The notes beneath the pieces were generated by a model, which was given only the letters and a program-made list of their open reading frames with translations, did not search any database and had not been told where the DNA came from. A stretch of DNA of 64,000 bases, from contig VZTG01007197.1 in assembly GCA_013397845.1 (NCBI GenBank), positions 645,071 to 709,070 of the forward strand, in the 5' to 3' direction. Origin of the DNA: Melanocharis versteri (Eukaryota > Chordata > Aves > Passeriformes > Melanocharitidae). Both the position numbers and the translations under genes were made by a program. Positions 61,601-64,000 of this stretch are shown piece after piece; the stretch's first letter is position 1; each line of letters starts with the position of its first letter.

Positions 61601-64000
61601 AGCTTCCTTCTCAGAATAACTTGTTTCTGCCAAGAAAACACACACATCATTATGACTTTTACCCTTCTATGAGGGAAGAGTACTGTAATCTTGGTGAAGA
61701 ACTGCAACATCTCAGTCTGATATGAGGGTTGGGACTGAAGAGTCAATTTGATTTATGTTTTTGTGATGGCCACAGTGTTTTGTAATTCAAAATAACAAAT
61801 ACTGATAATTATTTATAGGCTATAACCCTTAAGGTATCCTGAATGACTTTTTCTGTGGTGAACATAAAAAAAAGTGTGCCAAATGTCAAAACAAATTTTT
61901 GTTTCTAGCTGCTCTCACTACTGATCAGTTACAAGACTGTGAGTTTGTTTACCTCTGTTTCTTTCGTGTTCTAGACAACAGTTCCTGGCATAAGAAATAA
62001 TGTGATACTACAACCACTACAATCAGACACGCCGTATAAAATTACTGTTGTTGCTGTGTACGAAGATGGAGATGGTGGACAATTGACTGGAAATGGCAGA
62101 ACTGGTAATGATAGTTTTCACATTGTTTATTATTTTTAAAATTTAAGACATATTCCTTGAGCACTTCAACATTGTTACAGTTTCATTAATTAAGTCCTTG
62201 ATGTGATTGTTACCTTGCAGAGTAACAATCTGCATTTCTAAACATTGAAAAACAATTACTAGCCTAATTAGAATGGGTTTTTTTCTTTCTTTCTTTTTAG
62301 TTGGCCTCCTTCCTCCTCAAAATATGTATATAACTGATGAATGGTATACACGTTTCAGAGTTTCCTGGGATCCTTCACCATCTCCTGTTCTTGGCTATAA
62401 AATTGTATACAAACCTGTGGGTAAGAAAACTTGCTCATTCTGAGTATACCACTTTCAGAACAGCGAGTAGCTAATGATGGACCAGAGTAGAAATCATATG
62501 TATCATGACATTTTTTGTGCTAAAGAATGTATTTATTTCCTTTGTTACCAATTTTCATGAAAACTTTAGTCTTATGATCAGTATCCTATAATAAACACAA
62601 ACTATCAAACGCAGTTTCGTACATTCAATTACAGGGATTGAATTGTATAATTAAAACTTTATACAGTGACCTGATTTGTTTTTCACCTCTTTAATGCCTC
62701 TTATCCTTCTAAGGCTATGAACTGGTGTATGAGATGAGTATTGGACAGGTATTTGGGTACTAATGTCCCCCAGAACCTTTGTTTTAAGTGGCCTTCAAAA
62801 AATGCATATATCTTTCTAGAAGCTGAGCACAAACATTGCACAATAGTTTGTAAAACTACGTCTATGTTCTGTTTGCAACATTGTAATATGCTAAAATTTT
62901 AGAAATCAATATACTTTGTTTTAGAAAAAATGAGGTTAACATTTACTGATGTGTAAGAGACAGAATAGTTTTGTAGCTCATGTAATCATGGTTCTTTCTC
63001 CTTTTCTGTTCTTAATGCTTCCTTTCAATCCAAGGTTCAAATGACCCCAGGGAGTTTTTTGTGGGAGAAGTGACTTCCTACACTTTGCATAATCTATCTC
63101 CCAGTACTACTTATGATGTGAGTGTTTATGCCCAGTATGATTCTGGAATGAGTATACCTTTGAGAGATCAAGGCACTACACGTAAGTCAGAATAATTTTG
63201 TTGCAGTCATGCTAGATACATGTGCTGATCTGATATAACACTGATTAAGAGAAGGTTTTGATGGCTGATTGCTAGGAAGCCTGAGCATCCTCTCATGGAG
63301 AATACCTGTCATCTGTCCATGATGTAGATCTTAAAAACACTAATCTTGGAAACAGTAATAAAGACATATTTTTAAGTGATGACTTGATGAAATAATATTT
63401 TCTAGTCTTCTTCCTAAAATTTTGTTAAGCTGTAGTTGGAGTCAATCTTTAACTGTCTCCAGGGTACTACAGAATCTAACCATGCTGCTAAGCAGGTCTA
63501 GGCTTTTTGATACTCTGTTTTTACCTCATACACATGTCCAGTAATATTGATGATGGCCTCAGCTAAGAAACTTCTAAAAATCTCTTCACTTATGATGAAT
63601 CAAGCATCCTGACTCAGTAAATTCTTTTCATACTGCCATATATATGAGTCAGATTTTTATTTTTGGAAGTTTCTTATTTTATAAAGAAATCAACTTCGTA
63701 TTAAAACTCATAAAATGGGCTGTTACCCAATATGGGATTTCAGGCCTTTGTAAATAGCTAGGTGGGGATCTGTAGGGTGTAAAATAAAGAGATTTGGCTA
63801 GAACTGCTCTTTCTTTCTGCAAGTATTTTTAAAAATCAAGTTCCAAACCAGCACTGCTAATATAATTTTCATTTTGGTGTGCTTTACCTGTCACATACTA
63901 TTTTCCAGAGAACAATTGATCTCGTTCTCTTTTCACAGTATATTTGAATGTCACTGACCTCACAAGTTACAAAGTGGGTTGGGATACTCTCTGTATCCGG
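4569..64000 (+). CDS. COL12A1: COL12A1, collagen type XII alpha-1 chain, long isoform (partial; 40 coding exons in window)
   Basis: The product is a secreted homotrimeric FACIT collagen that binds the surface of type I collagen fibrils in tendon, skin and other dense connective tissue and links them to other matrix partners. The joined exons give 6,675 nt (2,225 codons) with no stop. Domains by approximate residue are: signal peptide 1-24; FN3-1 26-112; VWA1 131-331; FN3-2 333-428; VWA2 429-629; FN3-3 to FN3-8 630-1186; VWA3 1187-1380; FN3-9 to FN3-17 1381-2204 with a short linker at 1744-1752; FN3-18 from 2205. All three VWA domains keep the MIDAS pattern: DxSxS (D145, D445, D1203), the GG-x-T loop and the ITDG aspartate. 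N-glycosylation sequons include NFT in FN3-1, NVT in VWA3 and NAT in FN3-10 and FN3-13. The 18-FN3 layout separates it from COL14A1, which has far fewer repeats. VWA4, TSPN and the collagenous domains lie off the right edge. Confidence 0.97.
5081..5086 (+). terminator. Candidate intronic poly(A) signal AATAAA
   Basis: The hexamer is followed by a CA-containing cleavage region (about 5092-5105) and a GT-rich element (about 5113-5128), the usual order of a working cleavage and polyadenylation site. It lies 440 nt inside intron 2 and 54 nt past the stop codon of the frame that reads through from exon 2. Whether it is used cannot be told from sequence. Confidence 0.35.
8535..8695. repeat. TA/CA-rich low-complexity simple repeat
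   Basis: The stretch consists of interrupted TATA, CACA and GTGT dinucleotide runs and short self-complementary pieces. It is typical of a decayed (CA)n/(TA)n microsatellite. Confidence 0.6.
10435..10600 (+). mobile_element. Possible old CR1 LINE 3' remnant
   Basis: The stretch has a phrase resembling CR1 3' regions (GGAGGTCTTTAAGA) followed by a tail-like GACTTTCGAG...TGTGAT segment. It is heavily diverged and the borders are approximate. The call rests on resemblance only. Confidence 0.3.
12849..12965 (+). CDS. COL12A1: COL12A1 exon 3: first half of FN3-1
   Basis: This exon is 117 nt, phase 1 to phase 1. It starts VNPPSDLNFTIID and includes the FN3 core tryptophan in QMSWKRP and the GYRITV strand. 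The sequon NFT is present. The acceptor is TTTTGCAG and the donor GTAAGT. It directly follows the signal peptide in the long isoform. Confidence 0.95.
12966..13631 (+). other. COL12A1: Intron 3
   Basis: This AT-rich intron contains nothing recognisable. Confidence 0.85.
13632..13775 (+). CDS. COL12A1: COL12A1 exon 4: second half of FN3-1
   Basis: This exon is 144 nt, phase 1 to phase 1. It encodes the C-terminal FN3-1 strands including LIPDVEYVVSIASYD, the usual L-x-P-x-x-x-Y FN3 signature, and ends in FGQLT. The intron within FN3-1 is in phase 1, unlike most split FN3 repeats further on. Confidence 0.95.
13776..14666 (+). other. COL12A1: Intron 4
   Basis: This AT-rich intron has an extreme A/T block around 14130-14270. 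No repeat family is recognised. Confidence 0.85.
14667..14723 (+). CDS. COL12A1: COL12A1 exon 5: FN3-1 to VWA1 linker
   Basis: This 57-nt exon is phase 1 on both sides and encodes a 19-residue charged, Gly/Pro/Glu/Lys-rich linker with no domain signature. The acceptor is TGTGTAG and the donor GTAAGG. It can be skipped without changing the frame. The linker is poorly conserved compared with the flanking domains, which fits a hinge. Confidence 0.85.
14724..15417 (+). other. COL12A1: Intron 5
   Basis: I see nothing recognisable beyond the splice signals. Confidence 0.85.
15418..15681 (+). CDS. COL12A1: COL12A1 exon 6: N-terminal part of VWA1
   Basis: This exon is 264 nt, phase 1 to phase 1. 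It begins at the cysteine that flanks the domain (RCSIS) and carries VFLVDGSWS, the MIDAS DxSxS motif (D145, S147, S149), and VGVVQYS. It ends at GGNTMTG, which has the MIDAS threonine (T216). Confidence 0.97.
15795..15959 (+). CDS. COL12A1: COL12A1 exon 7: middle of VWA1
   Basis: This exon is 165 nt, phase 1 to phase 1. It encodes GEAIDYLV through VAIVITDGKAQDD, with the third MIDAS aspartate (D249), then VEVFSLG. It has the same length and boundaries as the equivalent VWA3 exon at 44692-44856. The preceding intron is only 113 nt. Confidence 0.97.
15960..16395 (+). other. COL12A1: Intron 7
   Basis: I see nothing recognisable beyond the splice signals. Confidence 0.85.
16396..16569 (+). CDS. 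COL12A1: COL12A1 exon 8: C-terminal part of VWA1
   Basis: This exon is 174 nt, phase 1 to phase 1. It encodes IKAADAKELKLIAS, HVFNVANFDGI and the closing cysteine in QVCSGVD, then a short acidic spacer ending GEE. The donor is GTGAGA. Confidence 0.96.
16570..17393 (+). other. COL12A1: Intron 8
   Basis: I see nothing recognisable apart from short A runs. The VWA1 frame stays open for about 180 nt past the donor, which looks like chance. Confidence 0.85.
17394..17684 (+). CDS. COL12A1: COL12A1 exon 9: FN3-2
   Basis: This exon is 291 nt, phase 1 to phase 1, and holds a complete FN3 repeat: VVEPPSNLVA, the core tryptophan in RITWDPS, and LSPDTEYQINVYAMKG. It ends with the spacer MEKTQQVKVQV leading into VWA2. 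It is the first of six FN3 repeats encoded by a single exon. Confidence 0.97.
17911..18513 (+). CDS. COL12A1: COL12A1 exon 10: complete VWA2 in one exon
   Basis: This exon is 603 nt, phase 1 to phase 1. It runs from the flanking cysteine (ECSRG) through VFLVDGSYS (MIDAS D445, S447, S449), GGSTNTG, ILITDGKSSD and FAVGVKDA to the closing cysteine (SVCLR). It ends AAIRRK plus one base before GTAAGT. VWA1 and VWA3 are each split among several exons, while this one is not. Confidence 0.98.
18514..19896 (+). other. COL12A1: Intron 10
   Basis: This AT-rich intron contains no gene or repeat that I recognise. Confidence 0.85.
19897..20169 (+). CDS. COL12A1: COL12A1 exon 11: FN3-3
   Basis: This exon is 273 nt, phase 1 to phase 1, and holds a complete FN3 repeat: SYVPAKNMVFSD, the core tryptophan in FKVSWSPAG, and LLPETTYTVSVISEYEDG. 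The donor is GTAGGA, a weaker match than most in this gene. Confidence 0.96.
20170..22393 (+). other. COL12A1: Intron 11
   Basis: It carries a CR1 tail near 20480-20565. The rest is AT-rich unique-looking sequence with no gene. Confidence 0.85.
20480..20565 (+). mobile_element. CR1 LINE 3' end fragment
   Basis: The stretch reads GTTGGACTAGATGAACG followed by CCTTTCCAACTGAAC and a short ATTCTGTTCCATTCTA-like tail. This is the characteristic 3' end of avian CR1 elements. Only the tail is clear. Confidence 0.65.
22394..22666 (+). CDS. COL12A1: COL12A1 exon 12: FN3-4
   Basis: This exon is 273 nt, phase 1 to phase 1, and holds a complete FN3 repeat: VKGAPRNLRITDET, core tryptophan in VVGWTPAPG, RLVYRPLTGGE and LIQDTRYEVSVIPEY. 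The acceptor is TTTTTTGTAG. Confidence 0.97.
22667..23257 (+). other. COL12A1: Intron 12
   Basis: I see nothing recognisable beyond the splice signals. Confidence 0.85.
23258..23530 (+). CDS. COL12A1: COL12A1 exon 13: FN3-5
   Basis: This exon is 273 nt, phase 1 to phase 1, and holds a complete FN3 repeat: VRGNPRNLRVSDAT, core tryptophan in KLSWGAAPGK, YTPAAGGETKEVTV and ATRYALTVSALYASG. It has the same length and boundaries as exons 11 and 12, as expected for tandem exon duplicates. Confidence 0.97.
23531..34989 (+). other. COL12A1: Intron 13 (11.5 kb, the largest in the window)
   Basis: It contains one clear CR1 piece at 34080-34575. The remainder is AT-rich and unique-looking. Short open frames on both strands have no recognisable domain or splice context, and I see no nested gene. 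Confidence 0.85.
34080..34575 (+). mobile_element. CR1 LINE, truncated, 3' portion with ORF2 piece
   Basis: The left part translates in + frame to the ORF2 C-terminal region typical of CR1 (MKFSKGKCQILDLG, then a tract ending LRVLVNGKLNM). It is followed by the 3' UTR (GGGGAGGTTTAGGTTGG) and the terminal TCCCTTCCAACTCAGCAGATTCTGTGATTCTGTGA-type tail at about 34538-34572. It is 5'-truncated, as is usual for CR1, and not capable of movement. Confidence 0.85.
34990..35259 (+). CDS. COL12A1: COL12A1 exon 14: FN3-6
   Basis: This exon is 270 nt, phase 1 to phase 1, and holds a complete FN3 repeat: ERGSPRNLVTTDITD, core tryptophan in GLSWTPAPG, IVWKSLYDD and LEPETKYRVSVYAAYSSGEG. The acceptor is TTCTTGCAG and the donor GTAAGT. 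Confidence 0.97.
35260..37156 (+). other. COL12A1: Intron 14
   Basis: It has a (TTTTG)n pentamer repeat near 35350-35374. Otherwise I see nothing I can assign. Confidence 0.85.
35350..35374. repeat. (TTTTG)n simple repeat, five units
   Basis: Five consecutive TTTTG pentamers are visible directly. Confidence 0.9.
37157..37423 (+). CDS. COL12A1: COL12A1 exon 15: FN3-7
   Basis: This exon is 267 nt, phase 1 to phase 1, and holds a complete FN3 repeat: VSPNARTVTVDNETE, core tryptophan in RVIWQPSPGK, NYRPRSGGR and LKPRTTYDITVVPIYDFG. Its acceptor is CTGAAAAG, purine-rich next to the AG, so this is the weakest-looking 3' splice site among the exons here. Confidence 0.94.
37424..39363 (+). other. 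COL12A1: Intron 15
   Basis: I see no recognisable repeat or gene. Confidence 0.85.
39364..39556 (+). CDS. COL12A1: COL12A1 exon 16: first part of FN3-8
   Basis: This exon is 193 nt, phase 1 in and phase 2 out. It encodes ASPFKPPRNLRTSD, core tryptophan in RVTWEPAPG, GYKVTFHPTEDD and VVLEEL. The split arginine codon is completed by the next exon. This is the only phase 2 intron found in the window. Confidence 0.96.
39557..40986 (+). other. COL12A1: Intron 16
   Basis: More than half of it is a CR1 LINE in reverse orientation (39867-40755). The remaining flanks are AT-rich. Confidence 0.85.
39867..40755 (-). mobile_element. CR1 LINE, reverse orientation, internally deleted
   Basis: The left end is the reverse complement of the CR1 3' tail (AGAATGGTTTGGGTTGAAAG). 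On the minus strand, frames read the CR1 ORF2 region just before the reverse transcriptase (DIKGNKKSFY, then EKAEVLNYIFASVF) and then the ORF2 C-terminus (SREAILILYSAHV), with the polymerase core between them missing. Frameshifts and stops are present, so it is dead. Confidence 0.88.
40987..41108 (+). CDS. COL12A1: COL12A1 exon 17: second part of FN3-8 and linker
   Basis: This exon is 122 nt, phase 2 in and phase 1 out. It encodes AGTTYKVNVFGMFEGGES and VGQEMTTL, then a Ser/Thr-rich linker SDTTTEPFLSR. It is the last exon removed in the short isoform. Confidence 0.95.
41109..43723 (+). other. COL12A1: Intron 17
   Basis: This AT-rich intron has a T run near 42925-42940. No repeat family or gene is recognised. 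Confidence 0.85.
43724..43873 (+). CDS. COL12A1: COL12A1 exon 18: start of VWA3
   Basis: This exon is 150 nt, phase 1 to phase 1. It encodes GLECRTRAEADIVLLVDGSWS with the MIDAS DxSxS motif (D1203, S1205, S1207), then FIARIVEVFDIG. It is the expected junction partner of exon 2 in the short isoform, and the phases match. Confidence 0.97.
43960..44079 (+). CDS. COL12A1: COL12A1 exon 19: VWA3, second exon
   Basis: This exon is 120 nt, phase 1 to phase 1. It encodes GLAQYSGDPRTEW through NLPYKGGNTLTG with the MIDAS threonine. The preceding intron is only 86 nt, the shortest here. Confidence 0.96.
44080..44691 (+). other. COL12A1: Intron 19
   Basis: It contains the first copy of a 98-bp duplicated sequence (44236-44333). 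Otherwise I see nothing recognisable. Confidence 0.85.
44236..44333. repeat. 98-bp duplicated sequence, copy 1
   Basis: This stretch is identical over 98 bases to 48091-48188, in direct orientation, 3,855 bp apart. Flanking bases differ on both sides and no clear target-site duplication is seen. The unit starts ATACCACTG and has the inverted match CAGTGGTAT at 44303-44311. I do not recognise a repeat family. Confidence 0.9.
44692..44856 (+). CDS. COL12A1: COL12A1 exon 20: VWA3, third exon
   Basis: This exon is 165 nt, phase 1 to phase 1. It encodes GMALDFILRNNF, IGVLITDGKSQDD with the MIDAS aspartate, and VELYAIG. Its length and position match VWA1 exon 7. Confidence 0.97.
45041..45187 (+). 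CDS. COL12A1: COL12A1 exon 21: end of VWA3
   Basis: This exon is 147 nt, phase 1 to phase 1. It encodes GIKNADENELKQIATD, HAYNVADFSFL, the sequon NVT and the closing cysteine in NLCNS, then KGPG leading to FN3-9. Confidence 0.96.
45188..45801 (+). other. COL12A1: Intron 21
   Basis: I see nothing recognisable beyond the splice signals. Confidence 0.85.
45802..45941 (+). CDS. COL12A1: COL12A1 exon 22: first half of FN3-9
   Basis: This exon is 140 nt, phase 1 in and phase 0 out. It encodes GDLPPPSNLVISEVT, core tryptophan in RLRWSPPP and RVEYYPTSGG, and ends CAG before donor GTTAGT. It begins the series of FN3 repeats made of two exons of about 140 and 130 nt. Confidence 0.95.
45942..47069 (+). 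other. COL12A1: Intron 22
   Basis: This AT-rich intron contains nothing recognisable. Confidence 0.85.
47070..47199 (+). CDS. COL12A1: COL12A1 exon 23: second half of FN3-9
   Basis: This exon is 130 nt, phase 0 in and phase 1 out. It encodes FYVSRMERTTVLKDL, PETEYVVNVFSVVED and ends RETT plus one base. The acceptor is CTTGTAAG; the start was chosen because it gives the conserved FYVSRM in frame. Confidence 0.93.
47200..48232 (+). other. COL12A1: Intron 23
   Basis: It holds the second copy of the 98-bp duplication, ending 44 bp before the exon 24 acceptor boundary. Confidence 0.85.
48091..48188. repeat. 98-bp duplicated sequence, copy 2
   Basis: It is identical to 44236-44333 and in the same orientation. 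It ends close enough to exon 24 that it could carry part of that exon's branch-point region. Confidence 0.9.
48233..48378 (+). CDS. COL12A1: COL12A1 exon 24: first half of FN3-10
   Basis: This exon is 146 nt, phase 1 in and phase 0 out. It encodes LPISSVRNLNVYDIG, core tryptophan in VRWEPLNGATGY, a sequon NAT and PATEKE. The donor is GTAAGA. Confidence 0.95.
48645..48774 (+). CDS. COL12A1: COL12A1 exon 25: second half of FN3-10
   Basis: This exon is 130 nt, phase 0 in and phase 1 out. It encodes MRVGPSVNEVQLVDL, PNTEYTLTAYVFFGD and ends QEVT plus one base. The donor is GTATGG. Confidence 0.95.
48775..49575 (+). other. COL12A1: Intron 25
   Basis: I see nothing recognisable beyond the splice signals. 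Confidence 0.85.
49576..49715 (+). CDS. COL12A1: COL12A1 exon 26: first half of FN3-11
   Basis: This exon is 140 nt, phase 1 in and phase 0 out. It encodes LPLPGPRGLTIQDVT, core tryptophan in VLWDPAPGKVRKY and YKIADDADVKE. Confidence 0.96.
49716..50467 (+). other. COL12A1: Intron 26
   Basis: I see nothing recognisable beyond the splice signals. Confidence 0.85.
50468..50597 (+). CDS. COL12A1: COL12A1 exon 27: second half of FN3-11
   Basis: This exon is 130 nt, phase 0 in and phase 1 out. It encodes VELDRLKTSITLSDL, QTLYNVKVVAVYDEGES and ends AVT plus one base. Confidence 0.95.
50598..52004 (+). other. COL12A1: Intron 27
   Basis: I see no recognisable repeat or gene. Confidence 0.85.
52005..52144 (+). 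CDS. COL12A1: COL12A1 exon 28: first half of FN3-12
   Basis: This exon is 140 nt, phase 1 in and phase 0 out. It encodes QPVPAPVNLRITDIT, core tryptophan in FRGTWDHGAPDVSLYRITW and GRGEKQE. The donor is GTAAGA. Confidence 0.96.
52431..52563 (+). CDS. COL12A1: COL12A1 exon 29: second half of FN3-12
   Basis: This exon is 133 nt, phase 0 in and phase 1 out. It encodes TILNGDDNSLVFENL, PDTLYDVSVTAIYPDESES and ends SERT plus one base. The acceptor is CTTCACAAG. Confidence 0.96.
52665..52691 (+). CDS. COL12A1: COL12A1 exon 30: 27-nt linker micro-exon
   Basis: It encodes LPLVPITTQ plus one base, phase 1 on both sides, with acceptor TTTTTTCCTAG and donor GTAAGA. It is separated from exon 29 by a 101-nt intron. 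It is the hinge between FN3-12 and FN3-13, matches the corresponding linker in vertebrate COL12A1, and is skippable in frame. Confidence 0.9.
52692..52995 (+). other. COL12A1: Intron 30
   Basis: This intron is 304 nt and AT-rich; I see nothing recognisable. Confidence 0.85.
52996..53138 (+). CDS. COL12A1: COL12A1 exon 31: first half of FN3-13
   Basis: This exon is 143 nt, phase 1 in and phase 0 out. It encodes APKSGPRNLQVYNAT (sequon NAT), core tryptophan in TVKWDPASGRVQRY and YQPISGDGPEQS. The donor is GTAACT. Confidence 0.96.
53301..53356. repeat. Poly-C tract spanning a 29-base assembly gap
   Basis: A run of C with one A is followed by 29 n (53315-53343) and another run of C. The true length is unknown. 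On the minus strand this is a G-tract able to form G-quadruplex structure. Confidence 0.85.
53424..53485 (-). mobile_element. CR1 LINE 3' tail, reverse orientation
   Basis: The stretch reads CATAGAGTCATTTAGGTTGG then AAAAGGTCTTTGAG and a CTCCAAC motif. This is the reverse complement of the CR1 3' end. It is short and diverged. Confidence 0.65.
55310..55439 (+). CDS. COL12A1: COL12A1 exon 32: second half of FN3-13
   Basis: This exon is 130 nt, phase 0 in and phase 1 out. It encodes TTVGGRQNSVVIQKL, PDTPYAITVSSTYADGEGG and ends GRGRT plus one base. Confidence 0.97.
55440..56296 (+). other. COL12A1: Intron 32
   Basis: I see nothing recognisable beyond the splice signals. Confidence 0.85.
56297..56436 (+). 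CDS. COL12A1: COL12A1 exon 33: first half of FN3-14
   Basis: This exon is 140 nt, phase 1 in and phase 0 out. It encodes KPLTTVKNLLVYDPT, core tryptophan in NIRWDHAEGSPRQY and YGPTAGGAEEM. Confidence 0.96.
56437..57487 (+). other. COL12A1: Intron 33
   Basis: I see nothing recognisable beyond the splice signals. Confidence 0.85.
57488..57617 (+). CDS. COL12A1: COL12A1 exon 34: second half of FN3-14
   Basis: This exon is 130 nt, phase 0 in and phase 1 out. It encodes TTVPGNTNYVILRTL, PNTPYTVTVVPVFPEGDGG and ends DTGRT plus one base. Confidence 0.97.
57618..58275 (+). other. COL12A1: Intron 34
   Basis: I see nothing recognisable beyond the splice signals. Confidence 0.85.
58276..58418 (+). 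CDS. COL12A1: COL12A1 exon 35: first half of FN3-15
   Basis: This exon is 143 nt, phase 1 in and phase 0 out. It encodes LERGTPRNIHVYNPT, core tryptophan in NVRWEPAPGPVQQY and YAPLSGPRPSES. Confidence 0.97.
58419..59353 (+). other. COL12A1: Intron 35
   Basis: It has T-rich stretches near 59145-59175 and no assigned repeat family. Confidence 0.85.
59354..59483 (+). CDS. COL12A1: COL12A1 exon 36: second half of FN3-15
   Basis: This exon is 130 nt, phase 0 in and phase 1 out. It encodes IVVPGNTRDVILERL, PDTAYSINVIALYADGEGN and ends QGRT plus one base. Confidence 0.97.
59484..60424 (+). other. COL12A1: Intron 36
   Basis: It contains a short local direct repeat (59995-60017 and 60041-60062). 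Otherwise I see nothing recognisable. Confidence 0.85.
60425..60567 (+). CDS. COL12A1: COL12A1 exon 37: first half of FN3-16
   Basis: This exon is 143 nt, phase 1 in and phase 0 out. It encodes LPRSGPRNVRVFDET, core tryptophan in SVQWDHADGPVQQY and YSPTVGDPIDEY. Confidence 0.97.
60568..61974 (+). other. COL12A1: Intron 37
   Basis: I see no recognisable repeat or gene. Confidence 0.85.
61975..62104 (+). CDS. COL12A1: COL12A1 exon 38: second half of FN3-16
   Basis: This exon is 130 nt, phase 0 in and phase 1 out. It encodes TTVPGIRNNVILQPL, SDTPYKITVVAVYEDGDGG and ends GNGRT plus one base. The donor is GTAATG. Confidence 0.97.
62301..62420 (+). CDS. COL12A1: COL12A1 exon 39: first half of FN3-17
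   Basis: This exon is 120 nt, phase 1 to phase 1. It encodes VGLLPPQNMYITDEW, the tryptophan in RVSWDPSPSPVLGY and IVYKPV. The acceptor follows a clean TTTC-repeat pyrimidine tract. The intron inside this FN3 is in phase 1, unlike FN3-9 to FN3-16. Confidence 0.97.
62421..63034 (+). other. COL12A1: Intron 39
   Basis: I see nothing recognisable beyond the splice signals. Confidence 0.85.
63035..63181 (+). CDS. COL12A1: COL12A1 exon 40: second half of FN3-17
   Basis: This exon is 147 nt, phase 1 to phase 1. It encodes GSNDPREFFVGEVTSY, LSPSTTYDVSVYAQYDSG and ends DQGTT plus one base. The acceptor is ATCCAAG. Confidence 0.96.
63182..63938 (+). other. COL12A1: Intron 40
   Basis: I see nothing recognisable beyond the splice signals. 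Confidence 0.85.
63939..64000 (+). CDS. COL12A1: COL12A1 exon 41: start of FN3-18, cut by window end
   Basis: The acceptor is TTTCACAG. The 62 nt encode LYLNVTDLTSYKVGW then DTLCIR, the opening of the last FN3 repeat before VWA4, with a sequon NVT. The exon continues past the right edge. Confidence 0.94.

Overview
This window is vertebrate nuclear DNA, almost certainly from a bird. It carries the 5' two-thirds (by coding length) of one large gene on the + strand, COL12A1, which encodes the collagen type XII alpha-1 chain, a FACIT collagen of the extracellular matrix. The gene call rests on 40 coding exons with consistent GT-AG boundaries that join into one open frame of 2,225 codons. The domain order is signal peptide, FN3-1, VWA1, FN3-2, VWA2, FN3-3 to FN3-8, VWA3, FN3-9 to FN3-17, then the start of FN3-18. 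That is the long NC3 arrangement of type XII collagen. The bird call rests on several CR1 LINE pieces of avian type and on a protein that reads like avian collagen XII. No other protein-coding gene, RNA gene, CRISPR array or prokaryotic feature is visible.

Layout. Positions 1-320 are unremarkable upstream DNA with an AP-1-like site. Positions 320-2440 form a strong CpG island that should hold the promoter and the noncoding first exon; the exact exon 1 is not certain. The start codon is at 4569 in exon 2, which encodes the signal peptide. An 8.2 kb intron follows. FN3-1 to VWA2 lie at 12849-18513 and FN3-3 to FN3-8 at 19897-41108, interrupted by an 11.5 kb intron. VWA3 is at 43724-45187, FN3-9 to FN3-17 at 45802-63181, and FN3-18 starts at 63939 and is cut by the window end. 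The fourth VWA domain, the TSPN domain and the collagenous domains must lie beyond the right edge.

The protein is built from interchangeable modules. Nearly every intron between domains is in phase 1, so whole domains can be skipped without a frame change. The known short isoform corresponds here to joining exon 2 directly to the first VWA3 exon. The introns hold CR1 remnants, two simple repeats worth recording, one assembly gap in a C-tract, and a 98-bp sequence present in two identical copies in two introns. I did not find a new biological system. The items most worth checking are a well-formed poly(A) signal just inside intron 2 that could give a short secreted isoform, the 98-bp duplication, and the intronless VWA2 exon whose length equals that of the three VWA1 exons combined.
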